Positions 22,740 through 33,721 of a stretch of 64,000 nucleotides of DNA are shown here, piece after piece. Under the pieces are notes generated by a model. The model saw only the letters and a program-made list of their open reading frames with translations, made no database searches and was not told where the DNA came from. The DNA is from Liquidambar formosana. Its lineage: Eukaryota > Streptophyta > Magnoliopsida > Saxifragales > Altingiaceae. Both the position numbers and the translations under genes were made by a program. Position 1 is the stretch's first letter. Every line of letters begins with the position of its first letter. The stretch lies in NCBI GenBank assembly GCA_039720395.1, contig CM077823.1, positions 12,170,107-12,234,106 of the forward strand, in the 5' to 3' direction.

Positions 22740-23720
22740 AGGTTTCAGGGGAAACCTAAGTTATTGCTTGTATTAATAAAATGTTATTCCATACAAAAAT
22801 GCACCAAATCAGAGTTCCGTTTTTTTTTTTTTTTTTTTTTCCTATTATTTGTATGTTGAAACTATTAGTTTTTTGCTACCTAATAAAGCTAAATAATGAA
22901 AACGGCATACCAGACTCTATTGCAATTCAAAAAAATTTCCATAATATCAATAATAGATGGTATAAAGCTGTAAGACTTGTGTTACTCTAACTGGTCAAAA
23001 GGTATGTAAAATGAAGATTCCAAGCAAATAAGGAATTACCTTGCACATTAAATCCTTTGGTTTCTGAATTGTTTGAGCTGTATTTTCATATAAAGAGCGA
23101 AATATTACTACATCATTGAGCAACAAAACAGGGAAACTTATCCATTCGCAACTGATATAATGTGTACACTAGATAAGTGACCAATATAATTAATTAGAAA
23201 CTATGGAACATGAAAATCAAGGCTCACTGTAAGAGACAATAAATTCAATTCAAAATGGTACTTGATATTCTATCAATAATTTATTGAATCCACAGTTTTA
23301 GTAGATGATAAATTTAAATTCAAAAGTCGTAAACCCCAGATTAAGTTCTGTTTTGAGTTCTTGGTGGATGGATAACAAATAACATGACTAGTAGTATTAA
23401 TCAATTAAATCCATGACTGAGGTAACTTTATATGGGCAAAAGGAATGTAAAAATAAATAAATAATACATGTATGTGGTACAAGATCAAATAAATACTACG
23501 GATCATATTAAAATGAAGGCTGCACATGATCAAATAAATACTATGGGCCATCAAAATCAAGGCTAGCCTCGACAATAAGAGACAGTAAATTCCATTAAGA
23601 ATGGTAGTTCATATTCCATTGGAAATTCATTGAAACAACAAAATACTTAATTGATTTTCAATTGTGATTTTTATATCCAACGTATGCTTCATTCTTGGTT
23701 CTTGTTGCATGGGTAGCATG
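22740..23720. repeat. Local duplication, intact copies (hold the LINE empty site)
   Basis: Matches 18119-18304 plus 20735-20850 without the LINE. The uninterrupted segment GGATAACAAATAACATGACT at 23370-23389 corresponds to the LINE target. Repeated GAGACARTAAATTCMATTMA starts (22690, 23235, 23580) show two to three rounds of duplication. Exon 3 of gene copy B lies inside this block at 23040-23151. Confidence 0.6.
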
Positions 23721-24059
23721 TTAATTCCCATGCTTCACAAATAAAAACATGAATACAATCGTTGAAAAATAAATAAATAAATACATAAGCAACAAATAAA
23801 GACATGAATACAAAATCGATCTGGTGTTCACACAAAAATATGCTGATACAAAATCCGTAGATCTGACCCCAACCAAGCCTGAGACTCCTTAGGCTGTTGG
23901 TCCCTCAAATCTACAAATTTAGGAGGAAACAAGAGGTAAGAGGTAAGAATGACACTAAGAATATCTCTATGTTAAAAATACATTACCATTAATCGAGGTT
24001 GTTTTCTTCGGGTTCCATCATCCATGCCCCGGGCACTGCAAGCAAAAATTCACATATGA

Positions 24060-24957
24060 GACTGTTCACACTAAAATGTTGAGGGCGTGCCAAGGCTTGA
24101 AAGCCTAAAGATCGTGTGACCACGACCCCTTAGCACCTCCTAGGCCATTGAATTCAAGGACCGTTGGCCCCAAATGCCTATTTGGTCATTGATATGTATG
24201 AAATTAAAAGATTGATATCAGGCGATGTAAGAGATAGGGTTCTTCTCTCTAAGGTTCTAAACTAAGAAATCTATATGTAGACAAAGAACTTACAATGCAA
24301 TAATTGAGAAACTACTGAAGGAAAATACTTTCATTAAAAGTGAAAACTTACAGAAAACCTCAAGTGCGGAACAGCAAAATTGTCCAAAGTATGAAATCTA
24401 AGCACGAATCAACAGAATAGCTAAGAAGCTAATTACAGAATTAAATTTGAGGAGCTATGAAGCTAAATTGATTAGAATTGATTTTCCTGAGTAGGATTTG
24501 TGTGCTGGTTGATGACCCCTTCTTTGTGTGTGTCTTTTGTCTTTTATACAGCATCAGATTGAAACTCCCACGTACATGCCATGGTAAAATCATGTTCTCT
24601 ACGGCAATTGTTATTGTGGTGGTAGTAGTGGGCCTTGTTCCTGCTGCCATTGCATCCCAAAATTGCTTTAGCCTCCCTCACTATCGTGATCAGTGATAGA
24701 GTCCTAGCCTTATAAACAACCCTCCTTATTTTCCTCAAACCCCCTTTTGACGTGGGCAAATACTTATCTCTTTTTAGATTCTCCTCCAGTAACCTCATCC
24801 TACTTGGCAAAGTTTGCCTACATGGCTTTTCTTCATAAAACATATCCCAGCCCTGATAAATTAATTTTTAAGCGGAAACAGAGACCTCAAAAAAAAAAAA
24901 AATAAATAAATAAATAAATAAACCCACATGAAAAAAAAATAAAAAATAAAAAATTTT
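24060..24957. other. Extra DNA in intron 1 of copy B, unassigned
   Basis: Present in copy B but absent from the short intron of copy C, so it was inserted in B or lost in C. Open frames on both strands near 24478-24843 have no recognised domain. AT-rich simple repeats, (AAAT)n near 24895-24920, adjoin the Pack-MULE. Confidence 0.35.
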
Positions 24958-26310
24958 GGAAAAATTACACTTTGCCCCCCTCATCTTTAGGCCAGAATCA
25001 CTTTTCCCCCCTCATCTACAAAATCCTACAAATAGCTCCTTAAACTATTGTAAATTGATTATGGATTGACGCCATTAACGGAATGAATGAAATGACAATA
25101 ATATCCTTTAGATTTTTATGGCTGAAAATGCAAAATGACATAAATGCCCCGCTTTGTTTCCCCCTGTGTATTATCCAGCTGTTTAAAAGCCTCCCAAGGA
25201 AGCTTCTAGAGCAACTTTTCTTTGGCTTTTCATCTTCTGGACTCCATGCATTCACGGTTGCAGGATCATAACTATATTTGAGAGTATAGAGCCGTCTTCC
25301 ATTAGGTTCCTCACTCTTCTAGCTTCTTCCCACTGGTTTGCATTAGCAAGCATATTAGATAGCAAAACATAACGGGCTCCATGATCAGGCTCCACTTCAA
25401 GAAGTTTTCGGCTAGCAATCTCACTCATTTTGACATGGAGCAAGCTTGATGTAAGTCTTCCTTTTTGCATTTTGCTGTGTAGGTAGTATATATTTATATA
25501 TATACATATATATTCAATGCATGAACCGAAATTTGGAAGCATTAATATTCTTTTATTTTTCCCAAATATCATGTAATATTGATGACCAAACCCTAGGTTT
25601 TGTGGGTTTAAGAACACAATGATGTCGGTTTTGAAGAAAAATGATCATTAGTTTTTGTTTTGAAAATTTGCAGATTTTTGGGTTGTTAAAACCCGAAACT
25701 TTGAGCCTCAAAACCTATATCTTTTGTAATGATTTTTCATGAACCATTTACATAATCTTGTAGAGCTCCAAGAGATCTTTAAAATGGATTCTGAATCACT
25801 AATTTTTGTTAAGAAACGAAGGAGATATCTTAGAGAGAAGTTGAGCATTTGAGCATGTTGCAAATGGGGCAACCCGTCCCAAGGTTGAGGATGAATGGTG
25901 TTCTGATCCGGTGTGGGTGCACTATTGTGTTCCCATGCTTGTGAAGACTTTAAGTTGACCTGATGGGTCCCACCTTTGACCGTTTGACTCACCATCTTGT
26001 GGGACCCTTGTTAACTAATTTTGACTAATAGTTGACCAATTTTAGCAAATATGGGTAGAGAAAGAAAATGAGTGTGCAAGGGTGAGGGTCAGCACATGAG
26101 TCCTTAGAAGGGCATTTTTGGTAACAAATGAGTAAATCCTATATCACATGTATTGCACATGATGCTTACTGTTAACTTTCTCACGGTGGTTAACGATTTG
26201 GTGAAAAGTGTTAATTTCTAATAATTTAGAGGGGTTATTTGTAGGATTTTGTAGATGAGGAGGAAAAAGTGATTTTGACCTAAAGATTAGGGGGCAAAGT
26301 GTAATTTTCC
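24958..26310. mobile_element. Pack-MULE carrying a PPR gene fragment
   Basis: Long inverted ends: left GGAAAAATTACACTTTGCCC, then CATCTTTAGG, then ATCTACAAAATCCTACAAAT. The right end reverse-complemented reads GGAAAATTACACTTTGCCCC, then AATCTTTAGG, then the same ATCTACAAAATCCTACAAAT. They run at least 85 bases. This TIR style fits Mutator-like elements. The target duplication is not clear because both flanks are A/T runs. There is no transposase. The interior contains a fragment of a host PPR gene (25288-25431), which makes this a Pack-MULE, and it sits in intron 1 of gene copy B. Confidence 0.8.
25288..25431 (-). pseudogene. Captured PPR protein fragment (E-motif region)
   Basis: The frame reads VKMSEIASRKLLEVEPDHGA followed by RYVLLSNMLANANQWEEARR and VRNLMEDG. 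This is the conserved C-terminal end of plant PLS-class pentatricopeptide repeat proteins, the last repeat plus E motif (consensus LLELEPDNSGNYVLLSNIYA, then W-E-VR-M--G). Such proteins bind organelle RNA for editing or processing. Only about 48 residues remain, with unrelated codons on either side (the ORF spans 25252-25617), so it is a transduplicated piece and not a gene. Confidence 0.85.
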
Positions 26311-26639
26311 CTAATTTTTTTTAATTTTGAACAAGGGTAGCATGAAAGTTATTTGCAGATTGTAAATCACAAATGACTGAAAATAGTGCGCACACAAATA
26401 CATAGGGAGAGAAAGAGAACTCACATTTGCACGATGAGAAAACCTGGTAAATCATTGAGCCGATATGAGGTCGAAGCCTCTTGAACCAGAACAACGTGTT
26501 TTGATTCATTTCTTCTTGTTAAAGAACTTGACTGCCTCTCTTTGAATCTGCTCCATTCTCTGCACACACTTTGGAAAAAACCCTAGAACATAAGAGTCAC
26601 ATTAGGGTTTCTGTGAAGAATGAGACCACAGCATCTTAG

Positions 26640-26720
26640 TTACCTATTTATAGAGACAGCATATGTGTACGATAACCCCAAAAGGGACATCCATTACGCT
26701 GACTCACATTGTACTACACT
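26640..26720 (-). promoter_or_regulatory. Promoter of gene copy B
   Basis: Minus-strand TATA box CTATAAATAGGTA (26641-26653) lies about 90 bases upstream of the exon 1 ATG. The block is shared with 20-110 (copy A) and 49905-49985 (copy C). Copy C has CTATGAATAGG in place of the TATA core, so the element is intact in A and B and weakened in C. Confidence 0.55.
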
Positions 26721-26852
26721 GATGCAGTTTTATTTTATATTATTTTATTTTCTAAGAATTGTACTACCTGATGCATCGTTCGTTGTAGTCTTGCTTCAAA
26801 ACAGTTTAACCTTTACGAATAGTCAAGTGGTCATGCTAAAGTGAACTTAGAC

Positions 26853-27463
26853 CAGGGCCGGCTCCAAGGTTAGGCTAAGGGCCGTCGCCTAAGGCCTCCC
26901 GAACTCCCAATAGAGAAAAAAACAAAGGTCATAGCAACCCCTCCCCAATGGTATTAATTTGTAAATCCTATTAATTTTAATTTTTAATATAAAAAAAATT
27001 TAAAAATTGATCATATAGTTTATTAGAAAATATCATTTTAAACAATTTTATAAAAAAAAGTTTTTTCAAAATCTGTAATTTCTATTGATTTTTTTTTTTT
27101 TTCATTTATAGTTGTTTAATTTTTGATCAAACAGTTCACTTAAATGATAAATTTTGGAAAACTTTCTTTTGTAAACTTGTTTGAAATGGTATTTTTCAGT
27201 GGACTGCGCGATTAGGATTTATACAAAAAAATGAATTGTATTTTTCATAAAACATTGAAAAATTAAAATAAGTAGGACGTGCAAATAACATTGAGGAGTT
27301 GTAATAGCTGTCCCCAAAAAGAAAACTTGAAGAAGACTTCACCTTAAAAAGAAAAAACTGAACAAAGGCCCCAAGTCATTATAAAAGATAATAATATTAC
27401 ATATTAAAAAAGCCTTGTTTGGATTTTTCGGCTGAGGCCCCAAATTGTATCAGGCCGGCCTTG
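26853..27463. mobile_element. Non-autonomous hAT-type element
   Basis: Ends CAGGGCCGGC (left) and CAAGGCCGGC (right, reverse complement), with AAGGCCTCCC and GGCCTCAGCC just inside, resemble plant hAT elements that begin CAGGGCCGGC. The flanking octamers ACTTAGAC and ATCTTTTC match poorly, so the duplication has decayed. There is no transposase in 611 bases. It lies in the upstream region of gene copy B, and the matching region of copy C (about 50050) appears to lack it. Confidence 0.65.
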
Positions 27464-27663
27464 ATCTTTTCAGATTATGCTCACGAAAGATAAATATTAT
27501 TGGGTTATGCTCACGAAAGTGAGTAATGCTAAAGAGATAATTATTGGGTTACGCTCATGAAACATAAATTTCTTTGAAGATAAATTTTTTTAGGCTCGAT
27601 TGGAAAAGAGCTCTTCGTCTGCTTGGAAATCTATATTGAAAAATAGGAAATTTACTTCAAAAA

Positions 27664-27828
27664 GAGAAAAACTTGTATGTAACTGTGACATGGCTTGATA
27701 TGGTATCACAGGGAATGAAAGCTAAGTAAAGTAAGATTGTTATATCCCACAATCCCACTTTACTTGGCTCTCATTGATTGGCCCGTGATACCACATGACT
27801 GTGTCACAGGTACATGGAAGACTCACTC
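27664..27828. mobile_element. MITE with 11-bp target duplication
   Basis: A 165-base foldback: the left half GTAACTGTGACATGG then GGTATCACAGG pairs with the right half, whose reverse complement reads GTACCTGTGACACAG then GGTATCACGGG. Perfect direct repeats TACTTCAAAAA flank it (27653-27663, 27829-27839). Copy C has the unoccupied site near 50190-50210 (TTTTATTTTAAAATGATATT), so the insertion is confirmed by a paralogous empty site. Confidence 0.85.
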
Positions 27829-28389
27829 TACTTCAAAAAAGGTATTAGATGAGTTCTAGCCTTCTAGGTAGCAAAAAAAGCAATTTTTGTTTTGGCTAAA
27901 TAATTAGGTTTGTGATTAGGTCTCTTGTTGAGTTGATCCAATATATATGGATCGGTTAATCGTATATAGAGGAATCCATAAAAGTAATCTAATAGACCCA
28001 AAAACCCATACTTGGTGTCTAAATATAGCATTATGCGTTCATAGCTAGCCTAATGAGGTAATTGGAGATATTTTGAGTATCCCAATTTACTATTCGTGAT
28101 ATTGAAGATAATTCCTCTTTGGGTTTGTTCCCGTGATGAGAACTTTTCGGTTAAACCTACTTTCAAAAGTTGAATGAATGAGTCAACGGTACATCCTAAA
28201 GCAAGTCTAACGGGGAAAGAAACTCTAGACCTCTTTTAAGAAGTGTCATTTTGTAAGAGATAATAGGAAATAGGAAATGTCTAAAATCGCACACAAAATC
28301 ATGCACTTCTTCAAGAACAAATCATTGTTTGCTCTATTACTGTGACTGACTACAGGAGTTTCACGAAATCATGCTCTTTTTCAAGAACA

Positions 28390-28650
28390 AACCCCCAAAC
28401 TTGCTTTTGTTATTAATAAAGCCAATAACTATTGTTTTGAAATTTCTAACTCGCAACGGCTTAATTCTTTATTGCTTGATAATCCTTGTTTGACAAATAA
28501 GGATAGTTGAGACTTGAGAAAAGATGTGTAGATCAGGTACGTGCTGGTGCTGATCAGACCCTGAACACATATTAACTCAAAAACCAATGATCTATAGTAT
28601 TACCTAGGGACATTTTATATCATTACAAATAAGATTTCGGCTTCTAAAAA
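28390..28650. repeat. Copy B of the duplicated flanking block
   Basis: AAACTTGCTTTTGTTATTAA, GATAATCCTTGTTTGAC and the following GACATTTTATATCATTACAA segment match 7395-7740 and, in part, 51140-51345. Together with the homology at 27530-28200 against 50090-50770 it shows that the copies share at least 1.5 kb upstream of the promoter. Confidence 0.6.
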
Positions 28651-29091
28651 AGGAAGCCTTGTTACCAGAGTCAAAAACTCTACTTCCACGGTTTTTATTG
28701 CGAGTAGACAAATTGCCCTTCGAGTTGAAATATTGATAAAAGACATGGGAGAAAGAAAGTCAGAAAACATCACAAAAGGCAGAGAAAGAAAAGAAAAAGA
28801 GGTTATGCGCTTTTCGTCGGCACGGTGGTCAGACGTCGCCGTGATAGGTATTCTCACCCAGAACCCGTCTCTGATCTCTCTAAGTTTTTTTTCCTCCACC
28901 ATGCATCACCATCGCAAAGGTTGGACGCCGCCGTTGGAGACCCGAAATTTGTGACAATTTTATAATATTGTAAGCAATGGATCTGCAACCCAAACCCGTG
29001 AGCTACAACGATGGGGACTGTGAGCAACAAAGTAATCTAAAGCCCGGTATTGTGACTCAATGCCGTGAAGGGATTGTCAAGATAAAATTAA
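28651..29091. other. Gene-free stretch
   Basis: Overlapping ORFs on both strands near 28615-28954 lack recognisable domains. No other structure was noticed. Confidence 0.3.
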
Positions 29092-30541
29092 AGGGGAATT
29101 GGCGATTAATCTATAATTAAGTAAAATATTAGCAATTGGGCAAGCAAGGGTTTTTTTTAAAAAACTCCATTGGTCAATAAAATGAAACTTATTTAGCAAT
29201 TAATTATCTTTATTTTTTAAATCCCCTGTTATTATTACTAAGGGCACTTTTCATACGCAAAAGCATACATAATCTATTTACATGCACCCACACATACAAT
29301 ACACACATTATATTCATCCAAATTCCCAAAACTTCTCATCTTAAATCATCCTTGGCAGCTCCAATGTTGGTTGAAGACCGTCTCCAAGTGATGTAATTGC
29401 TTTACTGTTGATTGGATCAAAATCCTACTTGATAATATTAGTTGTTCGCACTAAAAGTGGTATTCTAAGGTTGATGGATTTTGCGCGGGTGTGCTAGGAT
29501 ATGTCTCAACCCAAATGAGTGTGTGCGATCACAACCCCTCACGAATTGTGATTGAAATGTCAAGCGATTGTATAAGAGGAAGGGGTGATTCCCTCCAAGG
29601 TCCAGGAGTGAATGACAAAAAGAATCAAAAGAACTTGTAACCATTGAACTGAAATGAACTGAGTTGAAATTTCATTACCAAACATAGTCTGAAAATGCAA
29701 ATTCCCTAGTGCTTGAACTCAAACTCGAACCGAAAGCAATTACATGAAATTGAAAAGAGATTGTTTGTTGGAAAACTGTGAAAGCTAGACTAAATTAATC
29801 TGCTCCTAGAGATAAAGGGTCCTAAGAAGGATTAGTGGTTGAGGAACCCTTACTTAGTCTTCATTTCTGCAATTTATAGTGGGCTGTTCTCTTCAACCGT
29901 TTGGAAGTTATTCTTTCCTAATTGCTGTAGTGGTTCTCCATTTTCTGCAGAAAAACCAGCCTTGATTCACCCACGATTTAGACTTGCTGCTCCCACGTTT
30001 GTAACTTCTCTATGCTCTATATTCACCCCATGATTGCAGCCACCATCCACAACTTCCTCAACTGTTTACTCCCATTAGCAACAGCCCCTATTTTCCAGCC
30101 CCCATGCTTTTTTTTACTCCACCTGTGCAGCCACTAACGAAAGTCAAGATGGAAGACAAATATGCAAGCTTCTTGCCACTTGTTATCCGGTTATAGGCTA
30201 AAGTTTCCAGCCAATAAACTCCTCCTGCCAGCCACATGGATCAATCCCAAAGTCTCCTACCAAAATTTAAATTTAACGGAAACATTAGCAATTAAAGAAA
30301 CCAATAAAAAATTGTCATCACTTTGAAGCTGAAGCTTCACACGACGTCCTAGATCCATGAGAATTTCTATCACTTATTTTTGCATCTTGTGGTTATGGAG
30401 GTAGAGACTAGGGGCTTTGATTTATATAAATCAAGGCTATTTTCGTCATAAACTAGAAAATGAATTAATTAAGTAAAGGAAAAAGTTTCTTGACTAATTG
30501 TCAAATAAGTCTTATTTTGTGGACTAATGGCCAAATCCCCC
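29092..30541. mobile_element. Non-autonomous MULE with 9-bp target duplication
   Basis: The left end AGGGGAATTGGCGATTAATC and reverse-complemented right end GGGGGATTTGGCCATTAGTC form a ~48-base imperfect inverted repeat. Flanking nonamers are identical, TAAAATTAA (29083-29091 and 30542-30550), the Mutator duplication length. The 1450-base interior has no transposase; the 64-residue ORF at 29839-30033 is not recognised. Confidence 0.75.
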
Positions 30542-30589
30542 TAAAATTAATGTGCAAGATAAATTTTTTCATTTCATTGTGTAATAAAA

Positions 30590-31320
30590 AGGGTTAGAAT
30601 TTTTTTTTTTTTTTTGGCTTCTCTGCAATTCCACGATGCCTTATAAGCCATCCGATCAGGCCACTCTTTCTGGGATATTATCTCTTCTCCATTCCTCTTC
30701 TTTCCCTGTTTTTTGTTTTTCTCCCTAGCTTTTCTATCCCATTTATCTCCCTTCCTCCATTTTTCTGTTATTCACCCATACTTTTCTCTTTCTTTTACTC
30801 TATATTTCCATTGTTCTTTTGTTTTTATTCTGTTTTAAAAAAGCAGTTGAATTTGTATTGGAACAAGAGGAGGTGAAAGAGCTTTGGGAAGAGACATAGG
30901 AGAGAGAAAGAGAAAAACGACATAAAGGAAACGAGAGAAAAGGGAGGGTAGAGAACATGTTCATACAGTCACCAGTAATTACTTTTAAGGCTACAACTCG
31001 GCCGGTTGGGTGGGGTGGGGTGGGGTGGGGTCGGTTCAATTCAATTTTGAAGAAAATTCGAATCCAACCGAACTCTAAAATTGGAACCAAAATGAAACCA
31101 AGCCTACCATAGAACCAAATCAAATTAAATTAGATAGATTTGGTCTGGTTCTCGATTTGGTGAGAAACAAAACAATAATAATAATGATAATAATAATGAA
31201 AAAGACAATCAATAATTTAAAATTTTTCTTTTTTCTTTTTTGTTTTTAAATTTATTTAATGTCTAAGCCAATAAGAAATTAACAAATAGCATCTTAAAGT
31301 CATAACATATATCTATATAT
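30590..31320. other. Low-complexity stretch with GGGGT repeat
   Basis: Pyrimidine-rich 30600-30830, purine-rich 30870-30960, then GGGTGGGGTGGGGTGGGG and more (31007-31031), a candidate G-quadruplex on the plus strand. The adjoining CGGTTCAATTCAATTTTG and the related sequence near 31600-31690 look like one repeat interrupted by the MITE at 31321. No gene seen. Confidence 0.5.
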
Positions 31321-31580
31321 ATAGACGATTATGTTCCTATCAGCATGTGTTGATATAAGTTATATTAGTACTATGCATTAGGGGTTGTATCCCTTGCATT
31401 GGTCCAATGCACCTCATATTTTACTAATGCACAAGGTACAACTCCTAATGCAAGTGTTGATATAATTAATAGGACATGAGGTACATTAGACCAATGCAAG
31501 GGATACAACCCCCAATGCATGGTGCTGATGTAATTTATACGGAGTATCAATACGTGCTAATGGGAACATAACGTATAATT
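31321..31580. mobile_element. Foldback MITE with ~100-bp arms
   Basis: The left arm includes TTATGTTCCTATCAGCA and GGGGTTGTATCCCTTGCATT. The right arm reverse-complemented reads TTATGTTCCCATTAGCA and GGGGGTTGTATCCCTTGCAT. The arms pair over most of 260 bases. The target duplication was not resolved in the flanking TA-rich sequence. No ORF. Confidence 0.8.
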
Positions 31581-31689
31581 AATATTTTTTTATTAATTAG
31601 TTCTTTCGATTGAGTTCTAAAATTCCCTTGAACCGAAAATCAAACTGAATTGATGGGTTCTTAAATATAAGAACCATAATTGGACCCGA

Positions 31690-33524
31690 TATCATTCATG
31701 TAACAACCCAAATATATAGTAAGAAAACTCGCCAACTTGGATGATTTTATATAACTATTCATTTGAAAACATATTTAAGAAAGTTCGGCATCATCCTATC
31801 TGGAATTAAGTCATACCAAGATATCGACTAGTTTGAAAACCTATAGAAAACACATTTAACATATTTCTAGTTCATCCACACACACACAGAACCTTATGTC
31901 ACAAGATGGAATACTGCTGATCTTAACTAGAAACATAATACATTGAACAATAGAAATTAAGATATAATTACTGTTAAATTACTATAAGAATATGGGTATA
32001 CGGAATACCTCAGCGGAAACGAATCGGATCTTTGTACTTGGATTACAAGTCCCACGCAATCATGAACTTTGAAGATGTACCCACTCGTCAATGGAGAAGG
32101 CTACTAGAGTCTCTTCAATAATATCCACACTCCAAGTTCTATAGTTATGGTAATGGTTGCCAGAGAGATGAAACAGAGAGAAGAAAGTGACTGGGAATTC
32201 ACATCACGTCTATTTTCAAAAGACATATATATATATATGAGTATGTCTTATATCTGTTCCCGGGAACAGGCACAACCCTTTAATTCCAACTAACCCATGT
32301 GGATGCTCCATGGGTTGTGGGTGGGGTCAAAACTCGATCCAAATTCCAACATTTCCTACTCGTCCATTTGGGTATCATGTCAACTAAACGGTTTCTTCTC
32401 TATCTCGTTTCCAATTCTCTTCTCATATAGAAAATGAGCGTGTGACTAGACAAGAAGGTGTAAGGTAGGAGTGCTACATTAAGTTACCATCTAACTAACA
32501 TAGCACATCACTTAAAAAATCTCGTCTATGCCCCAGACTATTCTATCACACCATATCAAGCATATTTTAACCCCTCATGATTATAATCCAAAAAATCATG
32601 CTCAACCTCAAACAATGTACTCGTACTCATGATTATGTCAAAACAAATTTGACACAATCATCCGGACAATGAACTACAAGACAAGGGTGCAATATCAAAT
32701 GATCTTCCTTAGTTACTCATGCCAATCGATTTAGACTTGACCGCTTTCTTAGACATGGTCTACTGGATCGTATCTTTTTGTGGCCCTTGGATTTCATGCT
32801 AAAGTAGTGACATTGAGTCTTTATTTCATAGCATAGTCCTAGGTTCAAAGGGTATAGTATAGATCACGATTTGATCTATTAGGGCTCACACAATGTTGGA
32901 GTAGGGATTTATCTAGCCATTCCTTTAAATGGTCATCTATAGCACATACAGTATAATATGTATGCTACGGTGGAGCTCCCACTAGGTTTAGGCCTATCAC
33001 ACTCAAACGCTGTACGAATCTTAGTCTAGTCGCTATACAAGCGTCTAACTTGAGTTTCTTAGCCTAGTCACTTATCAAGCGCCTATCTAAGATCTCATAT
33101 TTGGCTCTATTTAGGCTACCTGAAGTTATGGAATTACTTCATGTTCGATTCTAATAAGTCTCATCTTAGCTTAACTAAGGCGATATTCTGAAAATTTATA
33201 TTTTGTTCACTCTATAAGCGCCGACAAAATATCTATCTTGCTCACTTTCTAAGTGCCAAGATAATTGTCTCATCCTACCTGCTATCTAAGTGCCAGGGTG
33301 ATCGGCCATGTGAGTTGGCCAATCTAAGCCTGGTGACATCAACATAAAATGTGTGCTAGATTATAGTATCAATTACACCATAATATAAACTCATATGCAT
33401 AAGATACTCATAAACATAGATGTCAAATAATCAAATACATCTCAATCAATATGGTGTCCAAAACTACATCAAAGCCTGGGAAGTCCCAAACCTCTAGAAT
33501 GGGCCTGAAATGCATCTCTAGCTA
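31690..33524 (-). mobile_element. Probable 3' untranslated/LTR part of the interrupted copia
   Basis: Directly downstream, on the minus strand, of the copia RNase H tail at 33525-33654. No gene seen. Degenerate repeats of CTATMAAGCGCC-type motifs occur near 33028, 33070, 33212 and 33245-33300. No second copy was found beyond 49.1 kb, so the LTR call rests on position only and both limits are loose. Confidence 0.35.
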
Positions 33525-33654
33525 TGACTTTGGTAAGAGGATCATCCACCATCCTATTGGTAGGACCACCTCCTCTCGTGCAATAATATCATAAATGTAG
33601 TGAAAACGAATGTCAATGTATTTGGTTCTTCCATGATATTTAGGATCTATAAAC
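33525..33654 (-). CDS. Copia RNase H tail, separated from its body by 12.4 kb
   Basis: The minus strand reads DPKYHGRTKYIDIRFHYIYD followed by IIAREEVVL and a frame-slipped VDDPLTKVI. These are the closing motifs of a Ty1/copia polyprotein (RNase H, then DPLTK). The matching upstream half ends at 46096 with NMAALAYTKD. Joining the two restores the usual TKDPKYHGKTKHIDI order exactly at the GATCC codons, so 33655-46095 is an insertion within one copia element. Stops and a slip near the end show it is not functional. Confidence 0.88.
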
Positions 33655-33721
33655 CCACGAAAGCAGCCCACAAAGGTTTGGCAAAAACAAAATGTGAAAG
33701 ACAACAAGGGAAAGGAGTCGC

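Larger units (their letters stand above)
23040..26556 (-). pseudogene. Unidentified tandem-duplicated gene, copy B (three exons seen)
   Basis: Exon 1 (26425-26556) starts MEQIQREAVKFFNKKK then hits TGA. The frame reopens (IKTRCSGSRGFDLIS) and ends at donor GTGAGT. Exon 2 (23987-24035), between a TTGCTTGCAG acceptor and GTAATG donor, reads ARGMDDGTRRKQPRLM. Exon 3 (23040-23151), between ATATCAG and GTAATT, reads CEWISFPVLLLNDVVIFRSL and on to QKPKDLMCK. All three have counterparts at 49104-49783, which supports them as exons of a real ancestral gene. I do not recognise the family and assign no function. Intron 1 is about 2.4 kb because it took in a Pack-MULE and other DNA; in copy C it is 159 bases. 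Copies B and C both have stops in exon 1, at different codons, so either the genes are dead or exon 1 is not coding and translation starts later. Confidence 0.55.

Noticed and set aside
24478..24843. Opposed ORFs of 72 and 99 residues as a possible gene
   Set aside because: Same bases open on both strands, no domain, no splice or promoter support.
31060..31080. tRNA-like TTCGAATCC word
   Set aside because: No cloverleaf partners or acceptor stem around it; no tRNA gene was found anywhere in the window.
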